Below are positions 41,694-53,750 of a DNA stretch of 55,915 nucleotides, one piece after another. The position numbers and the translations under genes are program-made. Numbering within the stretch: position 1 is the stretch's first letter; the number at the start of each line of letters is the position of its first letter. The notes under the pieces were generated by a model. It ran no database searches. It saw only the letters and a program-made list of their open reading frames with translations, and was not told where the DNA came from. Source of the stretch: Clostridiales bacterium (GTDB lineage: Bacteria; Bacillota; Clostridia; Oscillospirales; Oscillospiraceae). The stretch covers positions 1-55,915 of the forward strand of contig JALEMS010000056.1 of the NCBI GenBank assembly GCA_022768185.1, read 5' to 3'.

Positions 41694-42707
41694 ATGGAAC
41701 GTCTGACCATCCCGGAGGGTTACCGTCCGCGCCTGAACGTATACGAAACGCAGCGGGCGATCGAGTTTATCAAGCAGAGCTTTCAGAAGTATCTCTGTGC
41801 GGCGCTCAATCTCAAGCGTGTCTCTGCACCATTGTTTGTCCGGTCCGACACCGGCCTCAACGATGACCTGAACGGCGTCGAGCGTGCTGTCTCCTTCGAT
41901 GTGCCGGCTGTCGGCGGCAGCGAGTTCCAGGTGGTGCATTCGCTGGCCAAGTGGAAGCGTTGGGCGCTCAAACAGTATGATTTTTATGAGTGGAAGGGCC
42001 TGTACACCGATATGAACGCAATCCGGCGCGACGAGAGTGTGCTGGACAACCTCCATTCTGTGTATGTCGACCAGTGGGACTGGGAAAAGGTGATCTCCGC
42101 GGCCGACCGTAATGAAGCATATCTCAAGGAGACCGTGCGACGCATTGTCAGCGCCATCTGTATGACGTGCGACGCGCTCAAGTGGGAATTTCCGCAGCTG
42201 GATACGCAGCTTGAACGCGAGGTGACCTTTGTCACCAGCCAGGAGCTGGAGGATCGTTATCCGGAGCTGACGCCGTCTGAACGCGAGACTGCCTTTGCCC
42301 GTGAGCATGGGACCATTTTTATCATGCAGATCGGCAAAACGCTTCGCTCCGGAAAAAAGCACGACGGTCGTGCGCCCGACTATGACGATTGGGAGCTGAA
42401 CGGCGATATCATTTTTTACAACCCACTGCTGCAGCGCGCCTTCGAGGTGTCGTCCATGGGCATCCGCGTCGACCCTGCCAGCCTGCGTAAGCAGCTGCGT
42501 CTGGCCGGCTGCGAGGAGCGCAGTACGCTGCCGTTCCACCGTGCGCTTTTGAGCGGAGAGCTGCCGCAGACGATCGGCGGCGGCATTGGCCAGTCGCGTC
42601 TGTGCATGCTGCTGATGGGCTGTGCGCACATTGGAGAGGTGCAGTCCGGCGTATGGGACGAGGAGACCCTCAGGACCTGCCGTGAGGCCGGCATCCAGCT
42701 TTTGTAA
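41694..42707 (+). CDS. asnA: Aspartate-ammonia ligase (asparagine synthetase A)
   Basis: The 337-residue enzyme makes asparagine from aspartate, ammonia and ATP. It has the class II aminoacyl-tRNA-synthetase-like fold: VSAPLFVRSDTGLNDDLNG near the start, VVHSLAKWKR, DMNAIRRDE, and the closing motif GGGIGQSRLCMLLM. GGAGAGG lies eight bases before the ATG at 41694. A TATAAT box lies at about 41653-41658 but the -35 box is poor. A bidirectional terminator follows. No T-box leader was seen. Confidence 0.96.
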   Translation: MERLTIPEGYRPRLNVYETQRAIEFIKQSFQKYLCAALNLKRVSAPLFVRSDTGLNDDLNGVERAVSFDVPAVGGSEFQVVHSLAKWKRWALKQYDFYEWKGLYTDMNAIRRDESVLDNLHSVYVDQWDWEKVISAADRNEAYLKETVRRIVSAICMTCDALKWEFPQLDTQLEREVTFVTSQELEDRYPELTPSERETAFAREHGTIFIMQIGKTLRSGKKHDGRAPDYDDWELNGDIIFYNPLLQRAFEVSSMGIRVDPASLRKQLRLAGCEERSTLPFHRALLSGELPQTIGGGIGQSRLCMLLMGCAHIGEVQSGVWDEETLRTCREAGIQLL

Positions 42708-42723
42708 GCAGTCGCTGCAGCCG

Positions 42724-42769
42724 AAAAAGCCGCAGGCAGGGAACATGGTGTCCCGGCCTGCGGCTTTTC
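42724..42769. terminator. Bidirectional terminator between asnA and the duplicated-domain gene
   Basis: AAAAGCCGCAGGC pairs with GCCTGCGGCTTTT around an 18-base loop that can itself pair (GGGA with TCCC). Confidence 0.9.
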
Positions 42770-42771
42770 GG

Positions 42772-43674
42772 TTAATACTGCGGCTTGAATTGCTTCTGAT
42801 GTGCTTCAATGTAATTCCAAAGCAGCTGGATGAAGGCGGCCTCCACCTGTCTGTAGCCTTCCGGCAGCTCGCTGCCGGAGGCGATGATCTGCTCGCCGGA
42901 CTCATATTGTACCATCAGCTTGAAGGACTTCTTTCTCTGCTCATATGGACGCTCCTTGGCATAGCCGTTCCAGGCGGCGAGCCGGTATTTCTTCACCAGC
43001 TTCTGCAGTTCGGCAAAGGGCGCCTCGGGCGCATTTCCGTAGTAGAAGCAGTCAAGCGGCTTGGGATGGGCCTCATCGGTCCAGACATTGACATTGGCCT
43101 GCAGGAAGCAGCCATCCGGCAGCTCCGGGCGCTTTTCAAAGAAGCAGTCGAATTCTGCCGGCGTTCCGGTTTTTCCGATGCTGATGGAAAAGGCGTGGAT
43201 ATTCGTATCCCGGATGACCTTCGGAAAGCGGGCGTCGTTCCAGGCCTGAATCGCGGGTGCGGTCAGCTTTTCCAGCTCGTGCTTGACGGCGGCATAGCCC
43301 TCCGGATATTCGTTTTCGCCGGAGGCGATCAGCGTTGTGCCGTCCGTAAAGGTCACATCCAGATGAAAGCGCATTCCGGACAGCGCCACCGGGCGGCTGG
43401 CACAGAAGCCGTTCCATTTGCCGACCCGATGCTTTTCCAGAATTTTCCGAACGCGAACCATGCGCTCGGCGCCGTCCATGTACACAAATTCACCGCCTGC
43501 CCCCAGCTTCAGACGGATCTCGGTGCCCTTTTCCACGCGCGTGAGTGTGAAGGACTCCACCTCCGGCGTGGCCATGCCGCGCTCACCGAAGGTGAGCTGC
43601 TGAACGTCTGTGATTACCGCTGCCGCTTCGTTGCCGGCAGACTGCGTGCCCGAATGGGATGAAAGTTCGCTCAT
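42772..43674 (-). CDS. Protein of unknown function with a duplicated domain (300 residues)
   Basis: The protein has no signal peptide or membrane segment. Two regions of about 70 residues (about 75-145 and 222-292) are clearly related. Both run L-x-K-hydrophobic-x-KH/KY-R, W-N-G-F/Y, a proline, a beta strand ending in G, then I-A-S-G and P-E-G-Y, and finish in a helix. Copy 1 has KHRVGKWNGF and ENEYPEGYAAV; copy 2 has KYRLAAWNGY and GSELPEGYRQV. I do not know the family; a ligand-binding or structural role is possible. GGAGGT lies 9 bases before the ATG at 43674. It is a single gene between two terminators. Confidence 0.8.
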   Translation of the reverse strand: MSELSSHSGTQSAGNEAAAVITDVQQLTFGERGMATPEVESFTLTRVEKGTEIRLKLGAGGEFVYMDGAERMVRVRKILEKHRVGKWNGFCASRPVALSGMRFHLDVTFTDGTTLIASGENEYPEGYAAVKHELEKLTAPAIQAWNDARFPKVIRDTNIHAFSISIGKTGTPAEFDCFFEKRPELPDGCFLQANVNVWTDEAHPKPLDCFYYGNAPEAPFAELQKLVKKYRLAAWNGYAKERPYEQRKKSFKLMVQYESGEQIIASGSELPEGYRQVEAAFIQLLWNYIEAHQKQFKPQY

Positions 43675-43766
43675 CGTTTTCTGACCTCCAAATTCAGTGT
43701 GCTTTCTTGGCGTAGCACGAAATTGTGAAGAGTTTGCAAGCGCAGAAGACCGGCTGCGCTCGCTGT

Positions 43767-43819
43767 AAAACTGTCCCGCAGTGTTCGCCGACGACAGGCA
43801 AACGCTGCGGGACAGTTTT
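43767..43819 (-). terminator. Terminator of the Asp23-FakA operon
   Basis: AAAACTGTCCCGCAG pairs with CTGCGGGACAGTTTT around a 23-base loop, about 40 bases after the end of the FakA gene; T runs occur on both strands. Confidence 0.85.
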
Positions 43820-43858
43820 CGTGCCGTTCAGCAGCATACGCTTCCGGCGGCATTCGGA

Positions 43859-45493
43859 TCACTCCGCGGCAATCATGTAATAGTAGACGGGCTGTCCGCC
43901 GTCGATGAGGTTGGTCTCTGCCTCAGGCAGGGAGGCAGCCAGCGCGTCGAGTGTGCTCCGGGCCTGGTCCTCCTGTACGTCGCAGCCGTAATACACGGTG
44001 ACAACGGCGGGGTCGAACGGACGGAACGCCTCACTCAGCCGATCCAGCAGCACGGAAAGCTCGGAATCGCTGCCAAGCAGCGCGCCGTCAAGCAGGGCCA
44101 GATATTCGCCGGCGTGAATGGTCAGGCCGTCAAACTCGGAATCTCTTGCCGCATAGGTGATCTGCGCGGTGTGCACGGTATCGATGGCTTCGGTGAAGGC
44201 TCTCGTCAGCTCTTCCTCCGTAGCGTCGGGGTTGGCGCTGAGCATGGCGGTGACGCCCTGCGGCACGGTTTTTGTGGGGATGACAACGATCTTGCGGTCT
44301 GTGCAAAGGGGAATACACTGCTCAGCCGCCATGATGATGTTTTTATTGTTGGGGAAGACGAAAACCGTCTTTGCCGGCGTCTGCAGCACTTCCTTGAGAA
44401 TGTCCTGCGTTGACGGGTTCATGGTCTGGCCGCCGGTCACGACGCGGTCGCAGCCAAGCTCCCTGAACAGCTCCTTCATGCCGTCGCCTGCACAGACAGC
44501 CACATAGCCATAATTGTTTTCCGGCGGGGCGATGCGCTCCTTTGGCTCGGAATCGGCCAGCTTTGTATGCTGCTGACGCATATTCTCCACCTTAATGGTG
44601 AGCAATTGTCCGTAGGTGAGCGCCTCGGTGAGTACGCGGCCCGGTTCGTCGGTGTGCACGTGCACCTTGATGATATCGTCATCGTCCACGACGACGACAC
44701 AGTCGCCGATGCTTTCCAGGAAGGCGCGCAGCAGTTCGGGCGCTTTCCCGGTCTCGCGGGCGGCGATGAACTCGGTGCAGTAGCCGTAGGTAATCTCCTC
44801 ATTATCAAAGGAAGAGAAGTCCGCACCCTCAGAGGCCGGCTGTGCGGTGGCTTCCGGCGCAGCCTCGGGAGCGACAAACGTTCCCTGAAAGCTGGCGAGC
44901 ATGGCGCCGAGAATGGTGCAGTATCCGTATCCGCCGGCATCGACAACGCCGGCACGGGTGAGCACGGGGTTGATGTGGATGGTCTCTGCCAGCGCGGCCT
45001 TTGCCGCCTCATGCGCACAAACGAGCATCAGACCGATGTCGCTGCCTGTGGCGGAAAACTCGACGGCGGCGGCAGCGGCCAGGCGCGATACGGTCAGTAC
45101 GGTGCCTTCGGCCGGCTTCATCACAGCCTTGTAGGCAGCCTCAACGCCCTCGTTCATGGCGGCGGCAAACTGCGCGGCCGTGGCCTGATCCAGCCCCTTG
45201 AGTCGCTTGGAAATACCGCGGAACAGAAGCGACAAAATAACGCCGGAGTTGCCGCGCGCACCGCGCAGCAGGGCGGAAGCGGTGATGTCGGCCACCTCGG
45301 TCAGCGTCTTGGGAGCCTTCTTACGCAGCTCCTTGGCGGCGGACGAAAGCGTCAGACTCATGTTGGTGCCGGTGTCTCCGTCCGGCACGGGAAAAACATT
45401 CAGCTCATTGATCTTTTGCTTGTCCGCTTCCAGCGCAGCGGAAGCGCAGAGCAGCATGTCGCGGAACTCTGCACCAGAAATATACTCTCTCAA
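43859..45493 (-). CDS. fakA: Fatty acid kinase FakA-type protein (DAK2 domain, YloV)
   Basis: The 544-residue protein phosphorylates fatty acids bound to DegV/FakB partners for phospholipid synthesis. The N-terminal DAK2 domain has NVFPVPDGDTGTNM, whose aspartates bind magnesium and ATP, and LLRGARGNSGVILS. The middle region contains IKVHVHTDEPG (putative catalytic site) and the C-terminal domain YGYVAVCAGDGMKELF with GGQTMNPST is DegV-like. The start is TTG at 45493 with GGAGGT nine bases upstream. It follows the Asp23 gene by about 25 bases, the usual pairing. A FakB-type gene is at the left edge of the window. Confidence 0.93.
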   Translation of the reverse strand: MREYISGAEFRDMLLCASAALEADKQKINELNVFPVPDGDTGTNMSLTLSSAAKELRKKAPKTLTEVADITASALLRGARGNSGVILSLLFRGISKRLKGLDQATAAQFAAAMNEGVEAAYKAVMKPAEGTVLTVSRLAAAAAVEFSATGSDIGLMLVCAHEAAKAALAETIHINPVLTRAGVVDAGGYGYCTILGAMLASFQGTFVAPEAAPEATAQPASEGADFSSFDNEEITYGYCTEFIAARETGKAPELLRAFLESIGDCVVVVDDDDIIKVHVHTDEPGRVLTEALTYGQLLTIKVENMRQQHTKLADSEPKERIAPPENNYGYVAVCAGDGMKELFRELGCDRVVTGGQTMNPSTQDILKEVLQTPAKTVFVFPNNKNIIMAAEQCIPLCTDRKIVVIPTKTVPQGVTAMLSANPDATEEELTRAFTEAIDTVHTAQITYAARDSEFDGLTIHAGEYLALLDGALLGSDSELSVLLDRLSEAFRPFDPAVVTVYYGCDVQEDQARSTLDALAASLPEAETNLIDGGQPVYYYMIAAE

Positions 45494-45517
45494 AAAAGCT
45501 TACCTCCGCGAGAATGA

Positions 45518-45874
45518 TCAGTTCAGCAGGACGGAATCAACGTACACGTCAACCTGCCGGACCGGCACGCCGGTGGCACGCTCGACCTTGTAGCCGACCT
45601 CGTTGATGATGCTTGAACACAGGGCGTTCAGGTTTACGCCGTTGTCAACAATGATATGAAGCGCAAGGGAAACGCTGCCGTCATCCTTGTCAAACACGGC
45701 AGACACGCCCTTGGACATGGACTCCCGCTTCAGCAGCTGAAAGGGGCCACTGTCTTTATACCGGCCTGCCATACCCTTGACGCCGAAGCAGTTGGTTGCC
45801 GCATCACCGGCGAGATTGAGGAAAACCTCGTTGTTGATGGTGATGGTGCCGCAGGCGTTGTTGATGCAAATCAT
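45518..45874 (-). CDS. Asp23/Gls24 family envelope stress protein
   Basis: The 118-residue protein has the Asp23 pattern: ITINNEVFLNLAGDAATNCFGVKGMA at the start, then SLALHIIVDNGVNLNALC and a C-terminal VPVRQVDVYVDSVLLN strand. Family members are linked to the membrane and cell-envelope stress in staphylococci. The ATG at 45874 has GGAG nine bases upstream. It leads the operon with fakA, an arrangement shared by most Firmicutes, and has its own promoter at 45924-45952. Confidence 0.92.
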   Translation of the reverse strand: MICINNACGTITINNEVFLNLAGDAATNCFGVKGMAGRYKDSGPFQLLKRESMSKGVSAVFDKDDGSVSLALHIIVDNGVNLNALCSSIINEVGYKVERATGVPVRQVDVYVDSVLLN

Positions 45875-45923
45875 CGCATTTACTCCTTTCAAGCGGGATA
45901 AATATTTGATTTTGCAGAAAAAT

Positions 45924-45952
45924 ATTATAGTACATCTGGCGATAAATCACAA
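45924..45952 (-). promoter_or_regulatory. Promoter of the Asp23-FakA operon
   Basis: On the minus strand TTGTGA (45947-45952) and TATAAT (45924-45929) are 17 bases apart. Confidence 0.75.
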
Positions 45953-46009
45953 GAACTTTTTTGTAAACAGAGGATGAATTGCCTGATAATGCAAAAATTT
46001 TTTTGGGTG

Positions 46010-46038
46010 TTTACAGCGCTGTTTTGGATTGATATAAT
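46010..46038 (+). promoter_or_regulatory. Promoter of nifJ
   Basis: TTTACA (46010-46015) and TATAAT (46033-46038) are 17 bases apart. A leader of about 80 bases leads to the TTG start. The spacer contains CAGCGCTG, an 8-bp palindrome that could be bound by a regulator. Confidence 0.75.
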
Positions 46039-46127
46039 TCAGATATCAAGATGTCGCATAAATATTGCACCTGTGGTTTGGTGATTTTTGAAAAACCTGT
46101 TGCATCAAAATCGAAGGAGTGAGATTT

Positions 46128-49673
<3,546 letters not shown>

Positions 49674-49690
49674 TTTCCCATAAAATCGGA

Positions 49691-49723
49691 CGTGCCGCGG
49701 TCAAAAGACCGCGGCACGTTTTC
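49691..49723 (+). terminator. Terminator of nifJ
   Basis: CGTGCCGCGGTC pairs with GACCGCGGCACG around a 4-base loop, followed by TTTTC. Confidence 0.9.
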
Positions 49724-49785
49724 AAAGCCGAAGGAACAGCCGGCAGCATGGAACAAGCTGTCGGCTGCCTGATATTGGACCGACG

Positions 49786-50304
49786 TTACAGTTCGACCGG
49801 TTCGAATACGCCGGGGAAGACGAGGTCCTCGACCATCTTTGCACAGAAGCGCAGCGCAGCGTCGCATCCGTAGATTTTCGAGGTGGAGCCGGGACGGTTG
49901 CGAATCTTTTCACAGGAGAGATGTCCGGTTTCCTCCTGAAAACGGCGTTCCATTTCCTTGGTGAGGGCACAGGGCTTCATCATCTGATGGGGAACCTCGC
50001 CGCAGATCGGATTTTCCTTAACGGCGGCACAAAGCTGCGCGCCGCACAGCGCACCGCAGTTTCCAAACATATTATCGATTCCGTAGCCGGCGCAGACGTG
50101 CATGTAGCGGAAAAAGTGCAGATCCTCATAGGAGTCGAAAACGCCGTTGATGCCGGTGTTGCAGCCATAGCAGTGGCCGATGGCGCGAGCCTGCCAGTGC
50201 GGGACGTTCAGCAGGTCGTGATAGGTTGCGAAGACGGCTTCGCAGCAGTCGAGGCCCTGTTCCTTGTGGGCGGTAAGAACTTGTTCGATGCGGCTTTTTT
50301 CCAT
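49786..50304 (-). CDS. Cysteine-rich C_GCAxxG_C_C-type putative redox protein
   Basis: The 172-residue protein has about 14 cysteines in the pattern of this family: GLDCCEAVFATY at the start, HVCAGYGIDNMFGNCGALCGA in the middle, then HLSCEKIR and a final YGCDAALRFCAKMVED. The family is thought to bind metal clusters or act in redox reactions and is common in anaerobes, but has no firm function. The ATG at 50304 has GGAGG eight bases upstream. It converges on nifJ. Confidence 0.7.
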   Translation of the reverse strand: MEKSRIEQVLTAHKEQGLDCCEAVFATYHDLLNVPHWQARAIGHCYGCNTGINGVFDSYEDLHFFRYMHVCAGYGIDNMFGNCGALCGAQLCAAVKENPICGEVPHQMMKPCALTKEMERRFQEETGHLSCEKIRNRPGSTSKIYGCDAALRFCAKMVEDLVFPGVFEPVEL

Positions 50305-50577
50305 GATGTTTTCCTCCAAACGTATTGCGCCCGCATGGGGAAAGGCGGGCTGTGGCATGGGACAGAAGTGCCGGATGGGTGCTGAAAGCGGACAGGGACC
50401 GGCAAAATATCTAAATTCTGATTTAACCTTATCGAAAAGACCGTGAAAACTCAAGTGTAAACTGCACAAATGCTCCAATCAGGCGGGGAATTCCACCGCA
50501 TTCAGCCGGTTTATCTGCAGAGCAGGTTGGAAATGCAGAAAATCTCCAGGAAGAAGATAAAATCATGGGCAAAGGGC

Positions 50578-50605
50578 TTGACAGAGAGGGAAAAACATGT
50601 ATAAT
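50578..50605 (+). promoter_or_regulatory. Promoter of rpsF-ssb-rpsR
   Basis: TTGACA (50578-50583) and TATAAT (50600-50605) are 16 bases apart. Confidence 0.8.
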
Positions 50606-50611
50606 AATAGG

Positions 50612-50674
50612 GTCTGCCAGTATGGCGGATGATCCTTGCTCATGCCAGAGCATGAGCCATTTGTCCAAAAGGAG
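50612..50674 (+). promoter_or_regulatory. Structured leader of rpsF, possible S6:S18 autoregulation site
   Basis: Between the promoter and the AGGAGGT site lies a 65-base leader with two hairpins: GCC-AGTAT-GGC and GCTCATG-6-CATGAGC (50637-50656). Many bacteria place an S6:S18-binding RNA here that lets the two proteins limit their own synthesis. I could not match the published motif base by base, so this is an inference from position and structure. Confidence 0.35.
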
Positions 50675-50682
50675 GTGCTGAA

Positions 50683-50979
50683 ATGGCAAAGACCAGCGAG
50701 AAGTACGAGGTTATGTACATCCTCAACCCCAATCTGACGGAGGAGGAGACTGCGGCCCTCGTCGAAAAGTTCAAGGTGCTTGTCGAGCAGAACGGCACGC
50801 TGGACGAGATGGAGGAAATGGGTAAGCGCAAGCTCGCCTATGAAATCAACTACATCTCTGAAGGCTACTATGTCCTCGTCAAGTTCACTTCCGGCCCCGA
50901 GTTCCCGGCAGAGCTTACCCGCATTCTCGGAATCACGGACGGCGTTATGCGTTCGCTCGTCACCCTGCGCTGCGAATAA
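50683..50979 (+). CDS. rpsF: 30S ribosomal protein S6
   Basis: The 98-residue protein sits on the 30S platform with S18. KYEVMYILNPNLTEEE is the typical opening, and KRKLAYEINYISEGYYVLVKF the typical centre. AAGGAGGTG lies upstream. It starts the conserved cluster rpsF-ssb-rpsR, in which the three gaps are short (12 and 21 bases). Confidence 0.97.
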   Translation: MAKTSEKYEVMYILNPNLTEEETAALVEKFKVLVEQNGTLDEMEEMGKRKLAYEINYISEGYYVLVKFTSGPEFPAELTRILGITDGVMRSLVTLRCE

Positions 50980-50991
50980 AGGAGGCACGGT

Positions 50992-51459
50992 ATGCTCAAT
51001 CACATCGTCCTGATGGGACGCCTCACACGCGACCCGGAGCTGCGCTCCACCCAGACGGGAGTGCCTGTGGTTTCCTTCCGCCTTGCAGTGGACAGAGATT
51101 TTGGCAGCCGCGACGGCGGTGAAAAGCAAACCGACTTCATCGACATCACGGCCTGGAGAAATACGGCGGAGTTTGTCAACAAATACTTCACCAAAGGCAG
51201 AATGGCCATTGTAAGCGGTCGCCTGCAGGTTCGGGAGTGGACCGATCGCGACGGCAACAAGCGTACCACGCCGGAAGTTGTTGCAGACAACGTATATTTC
51301 GGTGATTCCAAGAGGGACGGCGGCGACAACGCCAATTACCGTCCGGCGGAGCCGTACCGCGGCGGCAGCAATGCAGCAGCCGTGCCGTCCGGCTATGAGC
51401 CCAAAACCAGATCGTCCTTCGTGGAGTTGGAGGACGGAGACGGGGAACTCCCGTTCTAA
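50992..51459 (+). CDS. ssb: Single-stranded DNA-binding protein
   Basis: The 155-residue protein binds single-stranded DNA during replication and repair. The OB fold runs from about 1 to 105 (LNHIVLMGRLTRDPELR, then VVSFRLAVDRDF and VSGRLQVREWTDRDG). A flexible glycine/asparagine-rich tail follows and ends in the acidic, partner-binding tip DGDGELPF. AAAGGAGG precedes the ATG. Confidence 0.97.
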   Translation: MLNHIVLMGRLTRDPELRSTQTGVPVVSFRLAVDRDFGSRDGGEKQTDFIDITAWRNTAEFVNKYFTKGRMAIVSGRLQVREWTDRDGNKRTTPEVVADNVYFGDSKRDGGDNANYRPAEPYRGGSNAAAVPSGYEPKTRSSFVELEDGDGELPF

Positions 51460-51480
51460 TACGATAAGGAGGAAAGAGCC

Positions 51481-51717
51481 TTGGCTTTCGATAAGACCAA
51501 CAAAAACCGCAAGCGCAGAAAAGTCTGCCAGTTTTGCGTGGATAAGTGCCAGTTCATCGACTATAAGGATACGGTGAAGCTGCGTCGTTACCTGTCCGAG
51601 CGCGGCAAGATCCTGCCCCGCCGTACCACCGGTACCTGCGCATATCATCAGCGCGCGCTGACTGAGGCCATCAAGCGTTCTCGTCAGGTCGCCCTGCTGC
51701 CTTACGTTGTCGACTGA
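51481..51717 (+). CDS. rpsR: 30S ribosomal protein S18, zinc-binding form
   Basis: The 78-residue protein partners S6. Four cysteines (16, 19, 23 and 53, in CQFCVDKC and TGTCAYH) give the zinc-binding C+ version, implying that zinc-free paralogues might exist elsewhere. [19 protein letters not shown] is the conserved block. It starts at TTG with AAGGAGG upstream and is followed by a terminator. Confidence 0.97.
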   Translation: MAFDKTNKNRKRRKVCQFCVDKCQFIDYKDTVKLRRYLSERGKILPRRTTGTCAYHQRALTEAIKRSRQVALLPYVVD

Positions 51718-51730
51718 GACACAAGCTGCA

Positions 51731-51763
51731 AACCGGGCCGTATTTCGATACGGCCCGGTTTTG
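51731..51763 (+). terminator. Terminator of rpsF-ssb-rpsR
   Basis: AACCGGGCCGTAT pairs with ATACGGCCCGGTT around a TTCG loop, followed by TTTG. Confidence 0.9.
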
Positions 51764-51857
51764 TCGTATAACCGGAGGCCCCTGTTTTCCGCTCCGCGGA
51801 TTTGGCGAAAGACGGATCGGAGCTTCGGGTTCAGGACCGGTGAAAGGAAGGATGCTT

Positions 51858-52394
51858 ATGAACATCACGGTGTACCTTGGAGCAAATGAGGGAAATGACC
51901 CTGCGCTGAAAAGCGCGGTCATGGCGCTTGGAAGGTGGATTGGTGAGAGTGGAAACGCACTGGTTTACGGAGGCTCGAAATCCGGCCTGATGGGAGCGCT
52001 TGCAGAAAGCGTTTTGGCAGCCGGCGGCGAGGCAACCGGTGTGGAGCCGCGCTTTTTTGTGGAGGCAGAACTGCAGTACGATGATTTGACCAGGCTGATT
52101 GTCACCGAGACTATGTCGGAGCGAAAGGCAAAGATGATCGAGCTTGGCGATGCGTTTCTTGCCTTTCCGGGCGGTACGGGCACACTGGAGGAACTGTCGG
52201 AGGTTATGTCCATGGTCTCTCTGAAGCAGCTTGACGCGCCGTGCATCGTATACAATCTCAACGGCTATTATGATGGATTGAAAGCCCTGCTGGCACATAT
52301 GATTCGGATTGGCCTGTCCTCGGAGGAACGGCTGCAGGGAATTTATTTTGCAGAGGACCTGGAGCAGATTCGGAAAATCCTGAAGCAGCCGTAA
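51858..52394 (+). CDS. LOG-family nucleoside 5'-monophosphate phosphoribohydrolase
   Basis: The 178-residue protein has the LOG signature: GGSKSGLMG (38-46), the MSERKAKM motif (86-93) and PGGTGTLEE (104-112). Enzymes of this family remove the ribose phosphate from nucleotide-type substrates; older annotation as lysine decarboxylase is misleading. The ATG at 51858 has AGGAAGG six bases upstream, better than the GTG at 51840. It is a single-gene unit with a hairpin after it. Confidence 0.88.
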   Translation: MNITVYLGANEGNDPALKSAVMALGRWIGESGNALVYGGSKSGLMGALAESVLAAGGEATGVEPRFFVEAELQYDDLTRLIVTETMSERKAKMIELGDAFLAFPGGTGTLEELSEVMSMVSLKQLDAPCIVYNLNGYYDGLKALLAHMIRIGLSSEERLQGIYFAEDLEQIRKILKQP

Positions 52395-52440
52395 AACAGC
52401 ATCCGTATGGCGAAATCCATACGGATGCTGTTATGCTTTT
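52395..52440. terminator. Terminator between LOG and patatin genes
   Basis: AACAGCATCCGTATGG pairs perfectly with CCATACGGATGCTGTT around a 6-base loop; a short T run (TTATGCTTTT) follows on the plus strand. Confidence 0.75.
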
Positions 52441-52495
52441 GTGCGAGGCTGGTGGTGTCTTTTGCCTGCTGCAGCCTCTCCGGAACGGCATGCGG

Positions 52496-53677
52496 TCATT
52501 TCTGCTGTGGCTTTGTTCGGATGAGGCGACGGAAGGGACCGGGGCGCTTCAGCGCGCTTTGCGCCGTCTCCGGGGCAAGCAGGGGAACGCCGGCAGTGTG
52601 CAGCGCCTGCACGAGCGTATCTTCCGTATAGATGTGAAAGCGTTCGAGTTGGGCTGTTTCTGCGGCAGCCTCAAGACAGGCGATGACCAGATCCCGGTAG
52701 TTTGTCTTCGGGACGTCCAGCAGCCGTGCGATTTGCGGCAGCACGACTTCATTGCGCTCCCGCAGCGAAACCGGGCGTCCGGCAGCTGCGCAGTACGGTT
52801 CGATCAGCTGCAGCAAATACCGGTAGGACTGTGCCTCGCTCCAGTGTGAATCCAGATACCAGTGCGTGCCTGCCAGCCCGTAAAGCATGCGCTTGGCATC
52901 ATAATAGCCGGCAAGCATATTCCTGCGGCTGCGCATGGCGTCAAACTCCAGCGTGCTGCCGATGTCGACCGATGGGGTAACTGTGTGTACCGAGACCGAG
53001 CGCGGAATACGCGTCGGACGCTCCACGCCAAAGCCGAACAGACGCAGCGCAATGATGTTTTGATATCCGTTTTCAATCAGCACGTGCAGCGGCAGTACAT
53101 CGCGCAGACCGCCGTCGGCATAGCGCTTACCGCCGAGTTTCTCGTTGCGGAAGACGGGCAGGTAGGCGCTGGCGATGAGCATGTCGACGATGGCTCCGTC
53201 GCCCTCCAGCTCCTTGGCGCGCAGCTCCAGCTCCTTGAAGGAGCCAAGCGCACAGGTAACGATGAAAAATTCAATGGCACTGCTGCGAATGGCGTCCTCG
53301 TCGATTGTGCGGGTGAGCAGGTTTTCCAGCGGCGAGATGTCAAAGCCGCGATTTTTCACAACGCCGGCCAGTTGGGCGGCCGCGTTTTTGAGATCCATGC
53401 CGCGCAGGCTGCCGCGCATAAGCTGCTCCATCATTTCGTCATCAACGTCCATAATCTGAGAATAGCTGATGCTTTCCCAGAGCGCTTCAGCCTTTTCATA
53501 ACAGTTCATGGCAATCAACGCGCCGTTGATCGCACCGACGGATGTTCCGGAAACAGCGGCAATATGTACACCGGCCTCCTTGAGTGCGCGCCATGCGCCG
53601 ATCTGATGTGCGCCCTTTGCGCCGCCGCCCTCAAGCGCCAGCGCGTAGGGGATGGATGTATCCAGCTTCAGCTCCAT
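52496..53677 (-). CDS. Patatin-like phospholipase
   Basis: The 393-residue protein is a lipid acyl hydrolase. The oxyanion glycines are in LEGGGAKG (16-22), nucleophile Ser46 in GTSVG, and catalytic Asp188 in YADGGLRD, so the Ser-Asp dyad is complete. The C-terminal 180 residues form an extra helical region with no membrane segment. I chose the ATG at 53677 because GGGAGGT lies five to six bases upstream; frames upstream lack homology. It is cytoplasmic and its substrate is not known. It runs in the same direction as the pseudouridine synthase gene at 53751-54623. Confidence 0.88.
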   Translation of the reverse strand: MELKLDTSIPYALALEGGGAKGAHQIGAWRALKEAGVHIAAVSGTSVGAINGALIAMNCYEKAEALWESISYSQIMDVDDEMMEQLMRGSLRGMDLKNAAAQLAGVVKNRGFDISPLENLLTRTIDEDAIRSSAIEFFIVTCALGSFKELELRAKELEGDGAIVDMLIASAYLPVFRNEKLGGKRYADGGLRDVLPLHVLIENGYQNIIALRLFGFGVERPTRIPRSVSVHTVTPSVDIGSTLEFDAMRSRRNMLAGYYDAKRMLYGLAGTHWYLDSHWSEAQSYRYLLQLIEPYCAAAGRPVSLRERNEVVLPQIARLLDVPKTNYRDLVIACLEAAAETAQLERFHIYTEDTLVQALHTAGVPLLAPETAQSALKRPGPFRRLIRTKPQQK

Positions 53678-53750
53678 AGAACACCTCCCGATTTGTAATT
53701 CTCTCTCATGATATATGATACATGCATTTTTCTGACTGCAAAAGCAAAAT

